Position numbers and translations under genes: made by a program. A DNA stretch of 64,000 nucleotides from Mucilaginibacter sp. L196 (GTDB lineage: Bacteria > Bacteroidota > Bacteroidia > Sphingobacteriales > Sphingobacteriaceae): contig NZ_LMUO01000015.1 of assembly GCF_009765905.1 (NCBI RefSeq), forward strand, positions 154,219 through 218,218, in the 5' to 3' direction. Below, piece after piece: positions 31,042-40,816 of the stretch (the first letter of the stretch is position 1; each line of letters opens with the position of its first letter). The notes beneath the pieces are model-generated. The model had not been told where the DNA came from and made no database searches. It was given only the letters and a program-made list of their open reading frames with translations.

Positions 31042-33132
31042 ATGGCGGAGCAATTGATTGAGTTGAATGTAACGGGTATGCACTGTAATAACTGTGCTAT
31101 ATCCATACATAATTTACTGGCGAAAAAGGGCCTTCAAAATATACTGGTAGACTTTGCAGGTGAGGAAGTTAAGTTCTCTACCGAAAACGAAGCTACCGTT
31201 CCTGATATTATTAAAGGCATTGAACAATTAGGTTTTAAAGTGGTGGATGATCCCGCTTTGCACATGCCTAAGTTTTATGAAAAAATAGAAAATAAATTTA
31301 TTTTTTGTCTTGTTTTCACTGCGCCCCTGCTCCTACACATGGTATTGCCATGGCATTTTTTGCAGATTCCTTTGCTTCAATTGTTTTTATGCCTGCCGGT
31401 TTTTATAGTTGGATGCCTGCATTTTGGTAAAAGTGCCTGGGGATCGGTTAAAAATGGCGTACCTAACATGGATGTGCTGATTTTTGTGGGGTCAACAGCC
31501 GCGTTTATTTACAGTTTGGTTGGTACCATTGAGCATTTAGGCGAACAATATGAGTTTTACGAAACCTGCGCTACTATTATAACTTTAGTGTTATTAGGTA
31601 ACGTTTTTGAAAAACGCTCGGTTACACAAACTACATCAGCAGTAAAAGATTTGGTAAAAATTCAGCAAGTTACCGCTAATAGGGTAATTAAGGATGGTAT
31701 AGAAGTGATCAGCGCTAAAGAAGTTGTTTCGGGCGATATATTGCTGGTTAACCAGGGCGATAAAATCCCCGTTGACGGCGATGTATTAAGTGGCGAAGCA
31801 TCTGTTGATGAGTCGATGCTTACGGGCGAGAGTATACCTGTTGAAAAAGCTAAATACGATAAGGTTATCGGTGGTACCATCATTCAGCATGGTAATATCA
31901 AAATAATGGCCACTAAGGTTGGATCGAACACAGTACTGTCGCAAATCATCGACCTGATGAAAAAAGCACAGGCCGCAAAACCTCCGGTACAAAGGCTGGG
32001 TGATAAAGTGGCATCGATATTTGTGCCTGCGGTGATATTTATCTCACTTATCACTTTCACCATAACCTATTTCTCGGTGCATACAAGCATGCAAACCGCT
32101 TTGATGAACGCCATTGCCGTTTTAGTAATATCATGTCCCTGTGCTATGGGTTTAGCCACTCCTACCGCCGTTATGGTTGGTTTAGGCAGGGCAGCCAAAA
32201 ATGGTATATTGATTAAGGGCGGAGATACCATTGAGGCCGTAGCCAATACCAAATTTGTGGTGTTTGATAAAACAGGAACGCTAACTACCGGTAAGTTCCG
32301 CATTAATGATATAAAGGTTGAAAGTGATGTTGATTTGGAAACCGTGCGCGGAATCATCATGGCTATTGAGGAACGCTCTAATCACCCAATCGCGAAATCC
32401 TTAGTTGCCGAACTTAAAACACTGCCTCAGCAAAAGCTAATACTCCTTAAAGCGGCAGAAGAAAAAGGCTTAGGCATGCGTGCCGAGGATGTGCAAGGCA
32501 ATAATTACTTTTTGGGAACAGCAAAGGCCACTACCGATGGCGAGTTTAACTTAGTGCTATATAAAAACCAGGTTCTTTTAGCTCAGATAGCTATCGACGA
32601 TGAAATAAAACCTGATGCTGCGACTTTGATAGCCCAACTTAAAACTTCAGGTATTGTTCCGGTACTGTTAAGTGGCGATAAGAAAAACCGCTGTTTAAAA
32701 GTGGCCAACGCTATCGGCATAAAAGAAGTACATGCGGAAAAACTGCCTGACGAAAAACTTTCTGTTATCGACATCTACAAGCAAAAGGGTAAAACCATTA
32801 TGATAGGCGATGGCATTAATGATGCCCCTGCCCTAACCCAGGCTGATGTTGGTGTATCAATGAATGATGCCAGTCAGGTTGCTATACAATCGGCAAGGGT
32901 AATACTCTTAAATACCGATTTGCATTCTGTGGTTAAGTTTTTACAGATCAGCAAACACACTATGCTTACCATTAAGCAAAACCTATTTTGGGCCTTCGCT
33001 TATAACATTATTGCTATTCCTGTTGCCGCTTTGGGTTTCCTGAACCCGATGGTTGGCGCATTTGCGATGGCATTTTCGGATGTTGTAGTGATAGGGAATT
33101 CATTGAGACTGAAGGCGAAACGGCTTAGTTGA
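31042..33132 (+). CDS. copA: Copper-translocating P1B-type ATPase
   Basis: 696 residues with one N-terminal heavy-metal-associated domain ([10 protein letters not shown], CxxC at about residues 14-17). Then come eight predicted TM segments with the transport motif CPC ([17 protein letters not shown], about residue 365-380), the phosphorylation loop DKTGTLT, the HP motif SNHPIAKSL and the hinge [10 protein letters not shown]. This is the metal-binding P1B-1 arrangement for Cu(I) export from the cytoplasm. It stands alone, with no copper chaperone or regulator visible. It is the first host gene to the right of the prophage and tRNA. Confidence 0.95.
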   Translation: MAEQLIELNVTGMHCNNCAISIHNLLAKKGLQNILVDFAGEEVKFSTENEATVPDIIKGIEQLGFKVVDDPALHMPKFYEKIENKFIFCLVFTAPLLLHMVLPWHFLQIPLLQLFLCLPVFIVGCLHFGKSAWGSVKNGVPNMDVLIFVGSTAAFIYSLVGTIEHLGEQYEFYETCATIITLVLLGNVFEKRSVTQTTSAVKDLVKIQQVTANRVIKDGIEVISAKEVVSGDILLVNQGDKIPVDGDVLSGEASVDESMLTGESIPVEKAKYDKVIGGTIIQHGNIKIMATKVGSNTVLSQIIDLMKKAQAAKPPVQRLGDKVASIFVPAVIFISLITFTITYFSVHTSMQTALMNAIAVLVISCPCAMGLATPTAVMVGLGRAAKNGILIKGGDTIEAVANTKFVVFDKTGTLTTGKFRINDIKVESDVDLETVRGIIMAIEERSNHPIAKSLVAELKTLPQQKLILLKAAEEKGLGMRAEDVQGNNYFLGTAKATTDGEFNLVLYKNQVLLAQIAIDDEIKPDAATLIAQLKTSGIVPVLLSGDKKNRCLKVANAIGIKEVHAEKLPDEKLSVIDIYKQKGKTIMIGDGINDAPALTQADVGVSMNDASQVAIQSARVILLNTDLHSVVKFLQISKHTMLTIKQNLFWAFAYNIIAIPVAALGFLNPMVGAFAMAFSDVVVIGNSLRLKAKRLS

Positions 33133-33216
33133 TAGTTAATGGATCATAGTTGATAGAGTTTTTCTATTTTTGAAGGATGGCTATGAACTATCAACCATAG
33201 GCCATGAACTCAAAAT

Positions 33217-33687
33217 ATGATCGAAATTTTTACAGACGGAGCATCAAGTGGTAACCCGGGACCGGGTGGATATGGGGTAATTTTACGCTCGGGCAAGTAT
33301 TATAAAGAACTTGCTGAAGGTTTCCGTAAAACCACCAACAACCGCATGGAGCTGCTGGCTGTAATAAAAGGATTAGAAGCCATCAAATTGCCCAATCAGG
33401 ATGTCATAATTTTTTCCGACTCCAAATATGTAATCGATTCCATCGAAAAAAGATGGGTATATGGCTGGGTGCAAAAAGGTTTTAAGGATAAAAAGAACAA
33501 AGACCTTTGGCTGCGTTACCTGGAAGTAAGCAAATTACACAACATCAAATTCACTTGGGTACGCGGGCATAACGGCCACCCGGAGAATGAGCGTTGCGAT
33601 GAACTAGCGGTCGCTGCCGGAAAGCAAAAGCCTTTACTAATTGACTCTGTTTTTGAAATGGAGAATGCTAAGGCGGGGTTGTTGTAA
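33217..33687 (+). CDS. rnhA: Ribonuclease HI
   Basis: 156 residues, the usual size. FTDGASSGNPGPGGYGVIL carries the first catalytic Asp; NNRMELLAVIKGLEAI has the catalytic Glu; FSDSKYVIDSI the second Asp; VRGHNGHPENERCDELA the flexible His and final Asp. It removes RNA from RNA:DNA hybrids, such as Okazaki primers, using two metal ions. The gene is separate from the upstream copA and has a long palindromic repeat downstream. Confidence 0.95.
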   Translation: MIEIFTDGASSGNPGPGGYGVILRSGKYYKELAEGFRKTTNNRMELLAVIKGLEAIKLPNQDVIIFSDSKYVIDSIEKRWVYGWVQKGFKDKKNKDLWLRYLEVSKLHNIKFTWVRGHNGHPENERCDELAVAAGKQKPLLIDSVFEMENAKAGLL

Positions 33688-33700
33688 ATTTTAAAGCACC

Positions 33701-33791
33701 TTGTCATTCTGAGTGCAACGAAGAATCTTCTTCGATAAACATGGCGGCTTTGCACATTCCAGAAGATTCTTCACTTCGTTCAGAATGACAG
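33701..33791. repeat. TGTCATTCTGA palindromic intergenic repeat
   Basis: TTGTCATTCTGAGTGCAACG at the left and CACTTCGTTCAGAATGACAG at the right flank AAGAATCTTC/GAAGATTCTT, forming a long imperfect hairpin. A second copy is at 59,797. Confidence 0.8.
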
Positions 33792-33802
33792 TTAGGACGA
33801 AC

Positions 33803-34294
33803 CTACTTTGCTAATTCAATCACCTGCAAATCCTGTATTTTATCACCATCGATACTAAAACGCATTAGGGTGCGCACTTTTTGCCAACCTTGTTTACCTG
33901 CCGCGCCGGGGTTTAGATGCAGGCAGCTGATCTTTTTATCATAGATCACTTTTAGAATATGCGAGTGCCCGGTGATAAATAACTGCGGCGGATTAGTATA
34001 AATTTCTGGCTTAACTGCAGGATTGTACCTATCTGGATAGCCGCCAATGTGCGTCATCCACACATCTACCTGTTCGCATTTAAAGCGGAAGTTTAACGGA
34101 TAGATTTGCCTGATGTCCTGACCATCTATATTGCCGTATACACCTTTTAGTGGTTTGAATGCAGCGAGTTGATCCGCCAGTTCGATGTTACCGAAATCGC
34201 CGGCATGCCATATTTCGTCGACGTTTTCAAAATGTTTGAATACGGCATCGTCGAGGTAGCTGTGGGTATCGGAGATGAGGCCTATTTTGGTCAT
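33803..34294 (-). CDS. Metallophosphoesterase, YfcE/MJ0936-like
   Basis: 163 residues. IGLISDTHSYLDDAVF (DxH), WHAGDFGNIE (GD), GVYGNIDG (GN), THIGGYPDRY and ITGHSHILKVI (GHxH), LHLNPGAAG show the complete calcineurin-like dinuclear metal site of the YfcE/MJ0936 family. A phosphodiesterase on small substrates; the physiological substrate is not known. It ends the leftward operon purL-VOC-trmN6-yfcE, with a 1-base gap to trmN6. Confidence 0.85.
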   Translation of the reverse strand: MTKIGLISDTHSYLDDAVFKHFENVDEIWHAGDFGNIELADQLAAFKPLKGVYGNIDGQDIRQIYPLNFRFKCEQVDVWMTHIGGYPDRYNPAVKPEIYTNPPQLFITGHSHILKVIYDKKISCLHLNPGAAGKQGWQKVRTLMRFSIDGDKIQDLQVIELAK

Positions 34295-34295
34295 A

Positions 34296-35009
34296 CTAGA
34301 AGATAGTGAAAAAATCCTTTAATGCAGCAATATACATTTCGCTATACACTTTTGGTTCTTTATAAATCACAAACTTTGAATCATTTAGTTTGATATTATT
34401 TGTTCCCAATACTAATATTTCACGGTGTGGAATATCTTCTTCAAAAGAATGAATTGTGATTTTCCGCTGCAAAAACAGTCCATCAGATGCAGCTAATTCT
34501 TTCACTAATTCTGCTGTCGATATTGGCAATATCAACCAACACAAGCCACTTTCGGTTAGATGTTTAGTTATACCTGTTATCAAACCTTCAAAAAAATCTT
34601 TATCTGTATGTTTAGCTACCTTTTTATTGGCTTTTGGCGATTCAAGCGAGTTAATATGGAACGGCGGGTTAGATACAATTAAATCATATTTCCTTTCAGG
34701 ATGTTCCTCAAAATATTTTTCAAAATCCTGATGAAATAACTTTAACCGATCAGCAAATGGCGAGTTTTTAAAATTCTTAGTCGCTGTTAGCGAGGCGGAC
34801 TCATCAATTTCAACCGCATCTATTTTAGATGATGAAAATCTTTGGGCAAGCATTAGTGCAATTACTCCTGTGCCGGTGCCTATGTCTAATATATTTTGAG
34901 GACTTTTAGCTTCAGCCAATGCACCAAGCAATACGCCATCGGTATTAATCTTCATGGCGCAGCCTGTTTGGTCGACTGCGAATTGTTTGAATTGGAAAAT
35001 GCCAGCCAT
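34296..35009 (-). CDS. trmN6: tRNA1(Val) adenine-37 N6-methyltransferase
   Basis: 237 residues. The N-terminus FQFKQFAVDQTGCAMKINTD followed by GVLLGALA is diagnostic of the YfiC/TrmN6 family. ILDIGTGTGVIALMLAQRF is the SAM-binding motif I and VSNPPFHIN the NPPF catalytic motif. It methylates A37 of tRNA1(Val) in E. coli. It lies in the middle of the tight leftward operon; its ATG is 2 bases downstream of the VOC stop codon. Confidence 0.85.
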   Translation of the reverse strand: MAGIFQFKQFAVDQTGCAMKINTDGVLLGALAEAKSPQNILDIGTGTGVIALMLAQRFSSSKIDAVEIDESASLTATKNFKNSPFADRLKLFHQDFEKYFEEHPERKYDLIVSNPPFHINSLESPKANKKVAKHTDKDFFEGLITGITKHLTESGLCWLILPISTAELVKELAASDGLFLQRKITIHSFEEDIPHREILVLGTNNIKLNDSKFVIYKEPKVYSEMYIAALKDFFTIF

Positions 35010-35011
35010 AA

Positions 35012-35401
35012 TTATAGCTCAACAAATTCAATCGGCAATCCATCCGGGTCAGCAAAGAAAGTATAGCGCTTGTCTGTAAATTCGTCTATACGGATAGGTT
35101 CGACAGCTATTCCATATTCTTTAATATGGAATACGGCTTCTTCAATATCATCAACCTCAAAAGCTAAATGTCGCAGACCAGCTGCTTCGGGCCTTGACGG
35201 CCTTGCGGGTGGGTCGGGGAATGAAAAAAGCTCGATCTGGTATTGTCCTGCAATTTCCAGATCGAGCTTGTATGAATCTCTTTGTTCGCGGTAAACTTCG
35301 CGGACTATTTTTAAACCGAGTATTTCTGTATAAAAATGTTTCGACTTATGGTAGTCGGTACAAATTATAGCGATGTGGTGTACCCGGTTTAGTTTTAGCA
35401 T
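35012..35401 (-). CDS. VOC family protein (glyoxalase-like, YaeR/SMU1112c type)
   Basis: 129 residues with the vicinal oxygen chelate betaalphabetabetabeta pattern: VHHIAIICTDYHKSKHFYTE, ILGLKIVREVYREQRDSYKL, the acidic insertion FSFPDPPARPSRPEAAGLRH, LAFEVDDIEEAVFHIKEYGI and FFADPDGLPIEFVEL. Metal ligands His (5-7) and Glu at the C-terminal EFVE are present. Probably a small-molecule lyase or isomerase, reaction unknown. Its start overlaps the purL stop codon (TAATG), so the two are translationally coupled. Confidence 0.85.
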   Translation of the reverse strand: MLKLNRVHHIAIICTDYHKSKHFYTEILGLKIVREVYREQRDSYKLDLEIAGQYQIELFSFPDPPARPSRPEAAGLRHLAFEVDDIEEAVFHIKEYGIAVEPIRIDEFTDKRYTFFADPDGLPIEFVEL

Positions 35402-37623
35402 TATTCGCCTAAAATTTCGTGTAATACGTTATCGTAAACCATTTTCAGGTCGGTAATATGGCCGAATGGTTCTTCATCTATATTCAGGAAACCAGCGTTA
35501 ACCGTACCTAGCAAGCTAAATTCAACTTCGCTAGTGGCCATCATTTCAATAAAGCGTTCCTGATCGTCAGGCGCGATACTTACTACTACCCTGCCCTGTG
35601 CTTCGCCGAATAAAAATGCATCCTTACGGATAGCGCTATCGGTCTCCACATCAAAACCTAATTTGTTTGGCAATGCAGATTCAACCAAAGCAACATATAA
35701 ACCACCATCAGCCACATCATGTGCCGATTGGATTACTTTATGTTTGATGAGTTGTTTAATCACCTGGTGCATAGCATATTCCTTATCCAGATCAAAATAT
35801 GGTGCCGGGGCAGCCAATATTTTATGCCATGAAGCTAAGTATTGTGATGAAGCGATATCGTTAACAGATTCACCGATCAGGTAAACTAAATCACCCGGTT
35901 GTTTAAAATCCGAGGTCATTAAATTCGATATATCATCCATTACCCCTAACATACCAATAGTTGGTGTAGGGAAAACAGAACCGCCATCGGCAGATTGGTT
36001 GTAGAAACTCACGTTACCACCAGTAACCGGAGTTTCAAATTTGAGACAAGCAGCGCTCATGCCTTGTATGGCACTTACAAATTGCCAGTAAACTTCAGGA
36101 TTGTATGGGTTACCAAAGTTCAAGCAGTTAGTTATCGCAACGGGCTCACCACCGGCGCAGGTAATGTTACGTGCGGCTTCGGCTACCGCTATTTCGCAAC
36201 CTTTCTTAGGATCGGCGTAAACGTAGCGGGAGTTACAATCAGTCGTAATAACGATTGCTTTATCAGTACCCATAACTGCTACCACAGCAGCATCGCTTGG
36301 GCGATTGGTGGTCATGGTTGACACACCTACCATTGAATCATACTGATCAGTTACCCAACGTTTTGAAGCAATGTTTGGATGTGATATTAAATGCTCGGCA
36401 ACCGCTACTAAATCAGCAGGCTCCTTTACATCTTCTATTTTAAATTCCTGGTTCTTTTTAAAGTAAGCAGGTTCTTTGTATTCACGCTCATAAACCGGTG
36501 CACCTCCACCTAAAACTAAATCGTCAGCAGGTACATCAGCCACTAATTGGCCTTTAACATAATATTGCAGGCGTTGGGTGTCGGTAACCTCGCCAATAAT
36601 GGCGCAGTTTAAATCCCATTTATCAAAAACAGCTTCTACTTCTGCTTCGCGGCCTTTGTGTACCACGATCAACATACGTTCCTGTGATTCAGAAAGCAGG
36701 ATCTCGAAAGGTTTCATGTTTTCCTGGCGGGTTGGTACCTTATCTAAATCGATACGCATACCATGCTCGCCTTTGGCCGACATTTCGGAGTTTGAGCAGA
36801 TGATACCAGCAGCGCCCATATCCTGCATACCTACAACCGCGCCTGTTTTAATTACTTCAAGTGTTGCTTCCAGCAATAGTTTTTCCTGGAATGGATCACC
36901 TACCTGTACAGCAGGCAGATCATTTACCGAATCTTCGGTTATATCTTTAGATGCGAAAGCCGCACCATGTATACCATCTTTACCGGTTGCTGAACCTACA
37001 ATGTAAACCGGGTTACCCACACCATATGATGTTGCAGAAACAGTTTCGCCTGCTTTAACTATACCTGCCGAAAAAGCGTTTACTAAAGGATTAACATTAT
37101 AGCACTCGTCAAAAAACAACTCGCCGCCTACAGTTGGGATACCAAAAGCATTGCCGTAATGACTGATACCTTTAACTACGCCTTTAACCAACCATTTGGT
37201 ACGGTCCAATGCAAGATCGCCAAAACGCAATGAGTTTAATTGCGCAATTGGCCTTGCGCCCATGGTAAATATATCGCGGTTTATACCGCCTACACCTGTT
37301 GCTGCACCTTGATAAGGTTCTAACGCTGATGGGTGGTTATGTGATTCTATTTTAAAAGCACAGCCAATGCCATCGCCTAAATCAACAAGTCCGGCATTTT
37401 CTTCGCCTGCTTTAGCCAGCATACGTGGGCCGTCTTTAGGTAAGGTTTTTAGCCAGGTGATTGAGTTTTTATATGAGCAATGCTCGCTCCACATTACCGA
37501 GAAGATGGAAAGTTCGGTAAAATTGGGAACTCGGCCCATTATTTCAATTATACGATCGTATTCTTCGGGTAACAGGCCTAAATCTTTGGCGGTTTCAACG
37601 GTGGTTAATTCCAGGTGCTCCAA
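35401..37623 (-). CDS. purL: Phosphoribosylformylglycinamidine synthase subunit PurL
   Basis: 740 residues, the short PurL form that works with separate PurQ and PurS. SVMWSEHCSYKNSITWLKTL contains the conserved start; the ATP-binding AIRS-like parts include IESHNHPSALEPYQGAATGV and DLVLGGGAPVYEREY. It converts FGAR, glutamine and ATP to FGAM, the fourth step of purine synthesis. PurQ and PurS are not in the window. It heads the leftward operon. The sequence begins MEHLELTTVETAKDLGLLPE, the usual N-terminus. Confidence 0.9.
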   Translation of the reverse strand: MEHLELTTVETAKDLGLLPEEYDRIIEIMGRVPNFTELSIFSVMWSEHCSYKNSITWLKTLPKDGPRMLAKAGEENAGLVDLGDGIGCAFKIESHNHPSALEPYQGAATGVGGINRDIFTMGARPIAQLNSLRFGDLALDRTKWLVKGVVKGISHYGNAFGIPTVGGELFFDECYNVNPLVNAFSAGIVKAGETVSATSYGVGNPVYIVGSATGKDGIHGAAFASKDITEDSVNDLPAVQVGDPFQEKLLLEATLEVIKTGAVVGMQDMGAAGIICSNSEMSAKGEHGMRIDLDKVPTRQENMKPFEILLSESQERMLIVVHKGREAEVEAVFDKWDLNCAIIGEVTDTQRLQYYVKGQLVADVPADDLVLGGGAPVYEREYKEPAYFKKNQEFKIEDVKEPADLVAVAEHLISHPNIASKRWVTDQYDSMVGVSTMTTNRPSDAAVVAVMGTDKAIVITTDCNSRYVYADPKKGCEIAVAEAARNITCAGGEPVAITNCLNFGNPYNPEVYWQFVSAIQGMSAACLKFETPVTGGNVSFYNQSADGGSVFPTPTIGMLGVMDDISNLMTSDFKQPGDLVYLIGESVNDIASSQYLASWHKILAAPAPYFDLDKEYAMHQVIKQLIKHKVIQSAHDVADGGLYVALVESALPNKLGFDVETDSAIRKDAFLFGEAQGRVVVSIAPDDQERFIEMMATSEVEFSLLGTVNAGFLNIDEEPFGHITDLKMVYDNVLHEILGE

Positions 37624-37674
37624 TGTATTTTTATTTATTTGAAAGGATGCGCAAAGGTAGGGAAAAAGGCGGAA

Positions 37675-37800
37675 AAGGGAAAGAAAAGGTGAGGTAAAAG
37701 GTAAAAGGCGAAAGGTGAAAGGTTATTAAAAAATAAATAAGATAAAAAAGGTGAAAGAACCTGGTAAAACCTTTCGTCTTTTACCTTTATCCTTTCACCT
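37675..37800. repeat. AGGTGAAAGG/CCTTTCACCT inverted repeat gap
   Basis: GGTAAAAGGCGAAAGGTGAAA at left and CCTTTCGTCTTTTACCTTTA and TCCTTTCACCTT at right are mutual reverse complements; a hairpin or polypurine repeat between purL and tonB. No gene is seen. Confidence 0.6.
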
Positions 37801-37821
37801 TATATAATTGTCCCGGTGCTA

Positions 37822-38652
37822 TTATTCGTCTGTTAGTTGGAAATTGATGGGGATAGTATATTGCACCCTTACCGGATGACCATTTTGAATGCCCGGTTTC
37901 CAGGCAGGTGCCAGTTTTAAAACGCGCAGGGCTTCTTCATCTAATCCGTAGCCAACCCCTCTTTCAACTTTAAAATTTGATAGCCTCCCATCTGCTTCGA
38001 TGATAAAACTCACCCAAACTTTACCTTGAATATGTTGATCGATGGCCATATCGGGGTAACGCAGGTTTTTACTTAGAAATTTCGACCATGCAGATGCTCC
38101 ACCGTATGGAACAGGCATCACCTCAAGAGATTTAAAATCTGTTACCGTTGCGTTTTCTACCCCAGGGACCGCAGGGCCTGTAGCAGGTCCGGCATTGGTT
38201 GCAGGTGCATTTGCAGAGCCTTTCATATCGATAGGGCCAATTGCACCGCTTTCCAGATCCTTATTTTTTGGAGGATCTATTGCCTTATGGTCTTCAACCA
38301 CAACTAGCGGCGCCGATTGATGCATAGTGGTTGGCGTTGATATTACAGGCGCCACTGATGCTTTAATATGATTTAAAGGTTTGGGCGGAATAACTACCGG
38401 CGGTTTAATATATGTTGAAAGATGCACAGGCGTGTTTTTAAAAACTTCAACGGCTTTGGTTACCGCTGGCTTAATTAAAAACCCCAAAATTAACACGGCA
38501 GAAATAACACTTATAAAAGCAATTAGCATCGCCTTTACCATTGTCCGCCCGTTGTGTTGCCTTAATTCATAGGCGCCGTATTGTTTGTTACGGTTGTCGA
38601 ATACAAGTTCGAGCCACTCAGACTTGTACAAATCAAATTTTGAGATAAGCAT
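37822..38652 (-). CDS. TonB family energy transducer
   Basis: 276 residues. A cytoplasmic start (KSEWLELVFDNRNKQYGAYE) and one TM segment (MLIAFISVISAVLILGFLI, about 41-60) are followed by a Pro/Ala-rich periplasmic spacer and a C-terminal TonB domain (YPDMAIDQHIQGKVWVSFII and GLDEEALRVLKLAPAWKPGI). It couples the ExbBD proton motive force to TonB-dependent receptors such as the two at 49.7-56.0 kb. The cytoplasmic N-terminal extension is typical of Bacteroidota TonB proteins. ExbB/D are not in the window. Confidence 0.85.
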   Translation of the reverse strand: MLISKFDLYKSEWLELVFDNRNKQYGAYELRQHNGRTMVKAMLIAFISVISAVLILGFLIKPAVTKAVEVFKNTPVHLSTYIKPPVVIPPKPLNHIKASVAPVISTPTTMHQSAPLVVVEDHKAIDPPKNKDLESGAIGPIDMKGSANAPATNAGPATGPAVPGVENATVTDFKSLEVMPVPYGGASAWSKFLSKNLRYPDMAIDQHIQGKVWVSFIIEADGRLSNFKVERGVGYGLDEEALRVLKLAPAWKPGIQNGHPVRVQYTIPINFQLTDE

Positions 38653-38829
38653 GGTTTGTGAAATTAAATTTTAAATAAAACGCTTTTTACCTACTACATA
38701 TTTTACCATATGCATTAAATCCATCCTGGTTTAACACTTTTTAACATAGGATGATTTTATTAAGTTAATTCCATAAAAAAAGCCACATATTTTTTATGCA
38801 GCTTTGTTAAAAGTATGTTAAACTACTTA

Positions 38830-39414
38830 TTACCAATCTTTTGTTGTAATAACTTTTTTCTTATCGCTCTTAATTGGCGCTGCCGAAACCATCAGCATAT
38901 ACTGTTTTAACTTGTCGCCAAATTGCTTGCTATAATTACTTATTTGAATAGAGTAATTATTTAATTGCCCTTTCTCTAATTTAGCTGCGCCGTTTTCTAA
39001 AGGAATATCAATACCCGGCTGCGGTACCGAATTACCATAACGATCGACATAATAAGGTGTAAAAACAAAATCTGTTAACCAGTACCTATACTTTTGATCC
39101 TTATATTCAATATTAAAGAAATATCTCACTTCGCCATCAATATGTTTGGCAGCGCTAATTCCGGTAAGCATCAATAATTTCCCTGTACCGGTAATGCTTT
39201 CAGTGGCTTCACTTTTATTTACCTTATTCTTGGGGTAATTTATCTTTAAAAAATATGCTGTTCTATTTTGAAAAGTATCCGCCGTTAATCCAGGCTGCTG
39301 TACAACCTGGTAATAAATATATTTATTGTGCTCATCAATTGATAACAGATCCTTTTGGGCCATTGCTGATTTAACTGCCAGCAAGCATAACAAAGCAATA
39401 AATAGTTTTTTCAT
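38830..39414 (-). CDS. Exported protein, DUF4468-like
   Basis: 194 residues with a signal peptide (MKKLFIALLCLLAVKSAMAQ, cut after Ala-19 likely). The mature domain (YYQVVQQPGLTADTF, YFLKINYPKNKVNKSEATES, GEVRYFFNIEYKDQKYRYWL) resembles the DUF4468 TBP-like fold common in Bacteroidota. The C-terminus is short, basic and helical. Function unknown. The gene lies between tonB and the porin with intergenic gaps on both sides; a terminator follows the porin gene upstream. Confidence 0.6.
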   Translation of the reverse strand: MKKLFIALLCLLAVKSAMAQKDLLSIDEHNKYIYYQVVQQPGLTADTFQNRTAYFLKINYPKNKVNKSEATESITGTGKLLMLTGISAAKHIDGEVRYFFNIEYKDQKYRYWLTDFVFTPYYVDRYGNSVPQPGIDIPLENGAAKLEKGQLNNYSIQISNYSKQFGDKLKQYMLMVSAAPIKSDKKKVITTKDW

Positions 39415-39425
39415 GTCATAAAGAT

Positions 39426-39458
39426 AAAAAGCCGCTCCGAATATCCGGGCGGCTTTTT
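39426..39458 (-). terminator. Terminator after porin gene
   Basis: AAAAAGCCGC loop GCGGCTTTTT (39,426-39,435 and 39,449-39,458), 24 bases after the stop of the leftward porin gene; symmetrical, so it also works in the other direction. Confidence 0.85.
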
Positions 39459-39482
39459 CATTAAAAATATAACGAGGTCACG

Positions 39483-40532
39483 TTAAAATGCGTAAACAGC
39501 AGCTAATACAAATTGTGAAGCCGAGGTTGTAGGTGCTAAACTGCTATTGGTAAATGCAGAATATTCTTGTTTGTTAACTTTATCAAGCCTTACTTCAGGA
39601 ATGAAAGTTAACGGACCAGCTTTAATGTTAGCAGTTAAGGTAGATCCGATTACTGAACCACCCGGAAGCGGGCCTGCAAGAACATAGGTTGATCCAGCAT
39701 CTACGGTTTTAGCTTTGAAATATTCTTCTCTCAAACCAAGTGTTACTACTTTTGATACAGCTAGCTGCGGATATAATGCTACACCGCTGAAACCACCACC
39801 ATAATGAGACGGAGAGAACGTAGCAGCATTTAAGCCTAATTTAAATGCAGTAGTTATTTGGTAAGCTGTGGTTAAATCAAGTTCAGTACCTGAGGTTGGG
39901 CCAGTTGCAACGTTTAAGTAAGCAGTCCAGTTTTTAACCGGTGTGATGGTTAACTGGACGCCAAATGTAGATACATCATGTTCTGATGTGTAAGCATTCC
40001 ACTCATCATTAAATATACCTGCCATTAAGCTTACTTTATCGCTAAATGCATAAGTTAGTTTAAAGCCTGCATTTTGGAACGGGCCGTTAGTGAACAGGTA
40101 AGAAGTTGAATAGTTAAAGTTTCCTGTTGGAGAAATTACCTCATAACCAATAAATGTTGACATATAACCTGCTGTTGCACTCAATTTAGAGGTAAGGTTG
40201 TATGATACATATAAGTTTTGGATATGATAACCTGAAGTTGGGACAGACTGGTCGTTACGCGGGCCAAATGATAATTCGCCTACAAATGATGCATTGCCAA
40301 CGGTTTTCTTTAAGCCCAAATCAATCATACCTATTGATATAGAGTTATTATCAGATGCAAAGCTGGTTGGAATATTATTACCATGGCCTGATAAATCATC
40401 TTTATAATAAGTATCAACAGATCCGTAAAGCACTAAAGGCGCATCGGCAGTGGTTTTAACCGTGTCCTGGGCTTTTGAGGCATAACTAAAGGCAGAAGCA
40501 GCAAGTAATAAAAGTAAAAATTTCTTTTTCAT
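39483..40532 (-). CDS. Outer membrane porin (BBP2 family)
   Basis: 349 residues with a signal peptide (KKFLLLLLAASAFSYASKAQ). The mature protein is an amphipathic beta-barrel (FGPRNDQSVPTSGYHIQNLY, VGELSFGPRN, YGSVDTYYKDD) ending in a strand with terminal Phe (SQFVLAAVYAF), a signature of outer membrane barrels. It matches BBP2-type beta-barrel porins that often sit beside the ammonium transporter in this group. Next to amt it probably lets ammonium or small nitrogen compounds cross the outer membrane. The function is inferred from the neighbour. Confidence 0.7.
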   Translation of the reverse strand: MKKKFLLLLLAASAFSYASKAQDTVKTTADAPLVLYGSVDTYYKDDLSGHGNNIPTSFASDNNSISIGMIDLGLKKTVGNASFVGELSFGPRNDQSVPTSGYHIQNLYVSYNLTSKLSATAGYMSTFIGYEVISPTGNFNYSTSYLFTNGPFQNAGFKLTYAFSDKVSLMAGIFNDEWNAYTSEHDVSTFGVQLTITPVKNWTAYLNVATGPTSGTELDLTTAYQITTAFKLGLNAATFSPSHYGGGFSGVALYPQLAVSKVVTLGLREEYFKAKTVDAGSTYVLAGPLPGGSVIGSTLTANIKAGPLTFIPEVRLDKVNKQEYSAFTNSSLAPTTSASQFVLAAVYAF

Positions 40533-40778
40533 TTTTGGGGATAGTTAATAGGGTTAATATAAGTTGAAGGTTGATTTTTTGAATAGATAGTACATGGTTG
40601 TAGTTGATGGTGTTTTGCTGTACCAAACAAATGCCATAATTTTAAAATCCTTATCAAATAGCTCATTTTTAATCATTTATAATAAACAGGTTGAAATTTA
40701 TAAAACAATAAGAAGCCTATCTTACCAAAATGGCAAGGTGTATGATAATTTTTTTAATAAGCTAAGAGGGCTGTAAGA

Positions 40779-40803
40779 ACCCTGCGCGATTAACGCGCAG
40801 GGT
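40779..40803. terminator. GC-rich hairpin after amt gene
   Basis: CCCTGCGCG ATTAA CGCGCAGGG (40,780-40,802), with no T-run on either side; likely a transcript 3' end or stabilising hairpin after the leftward amt gene. Confidence 0.5.
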
Positions 40804-40816
40804 ATATAATAATGTG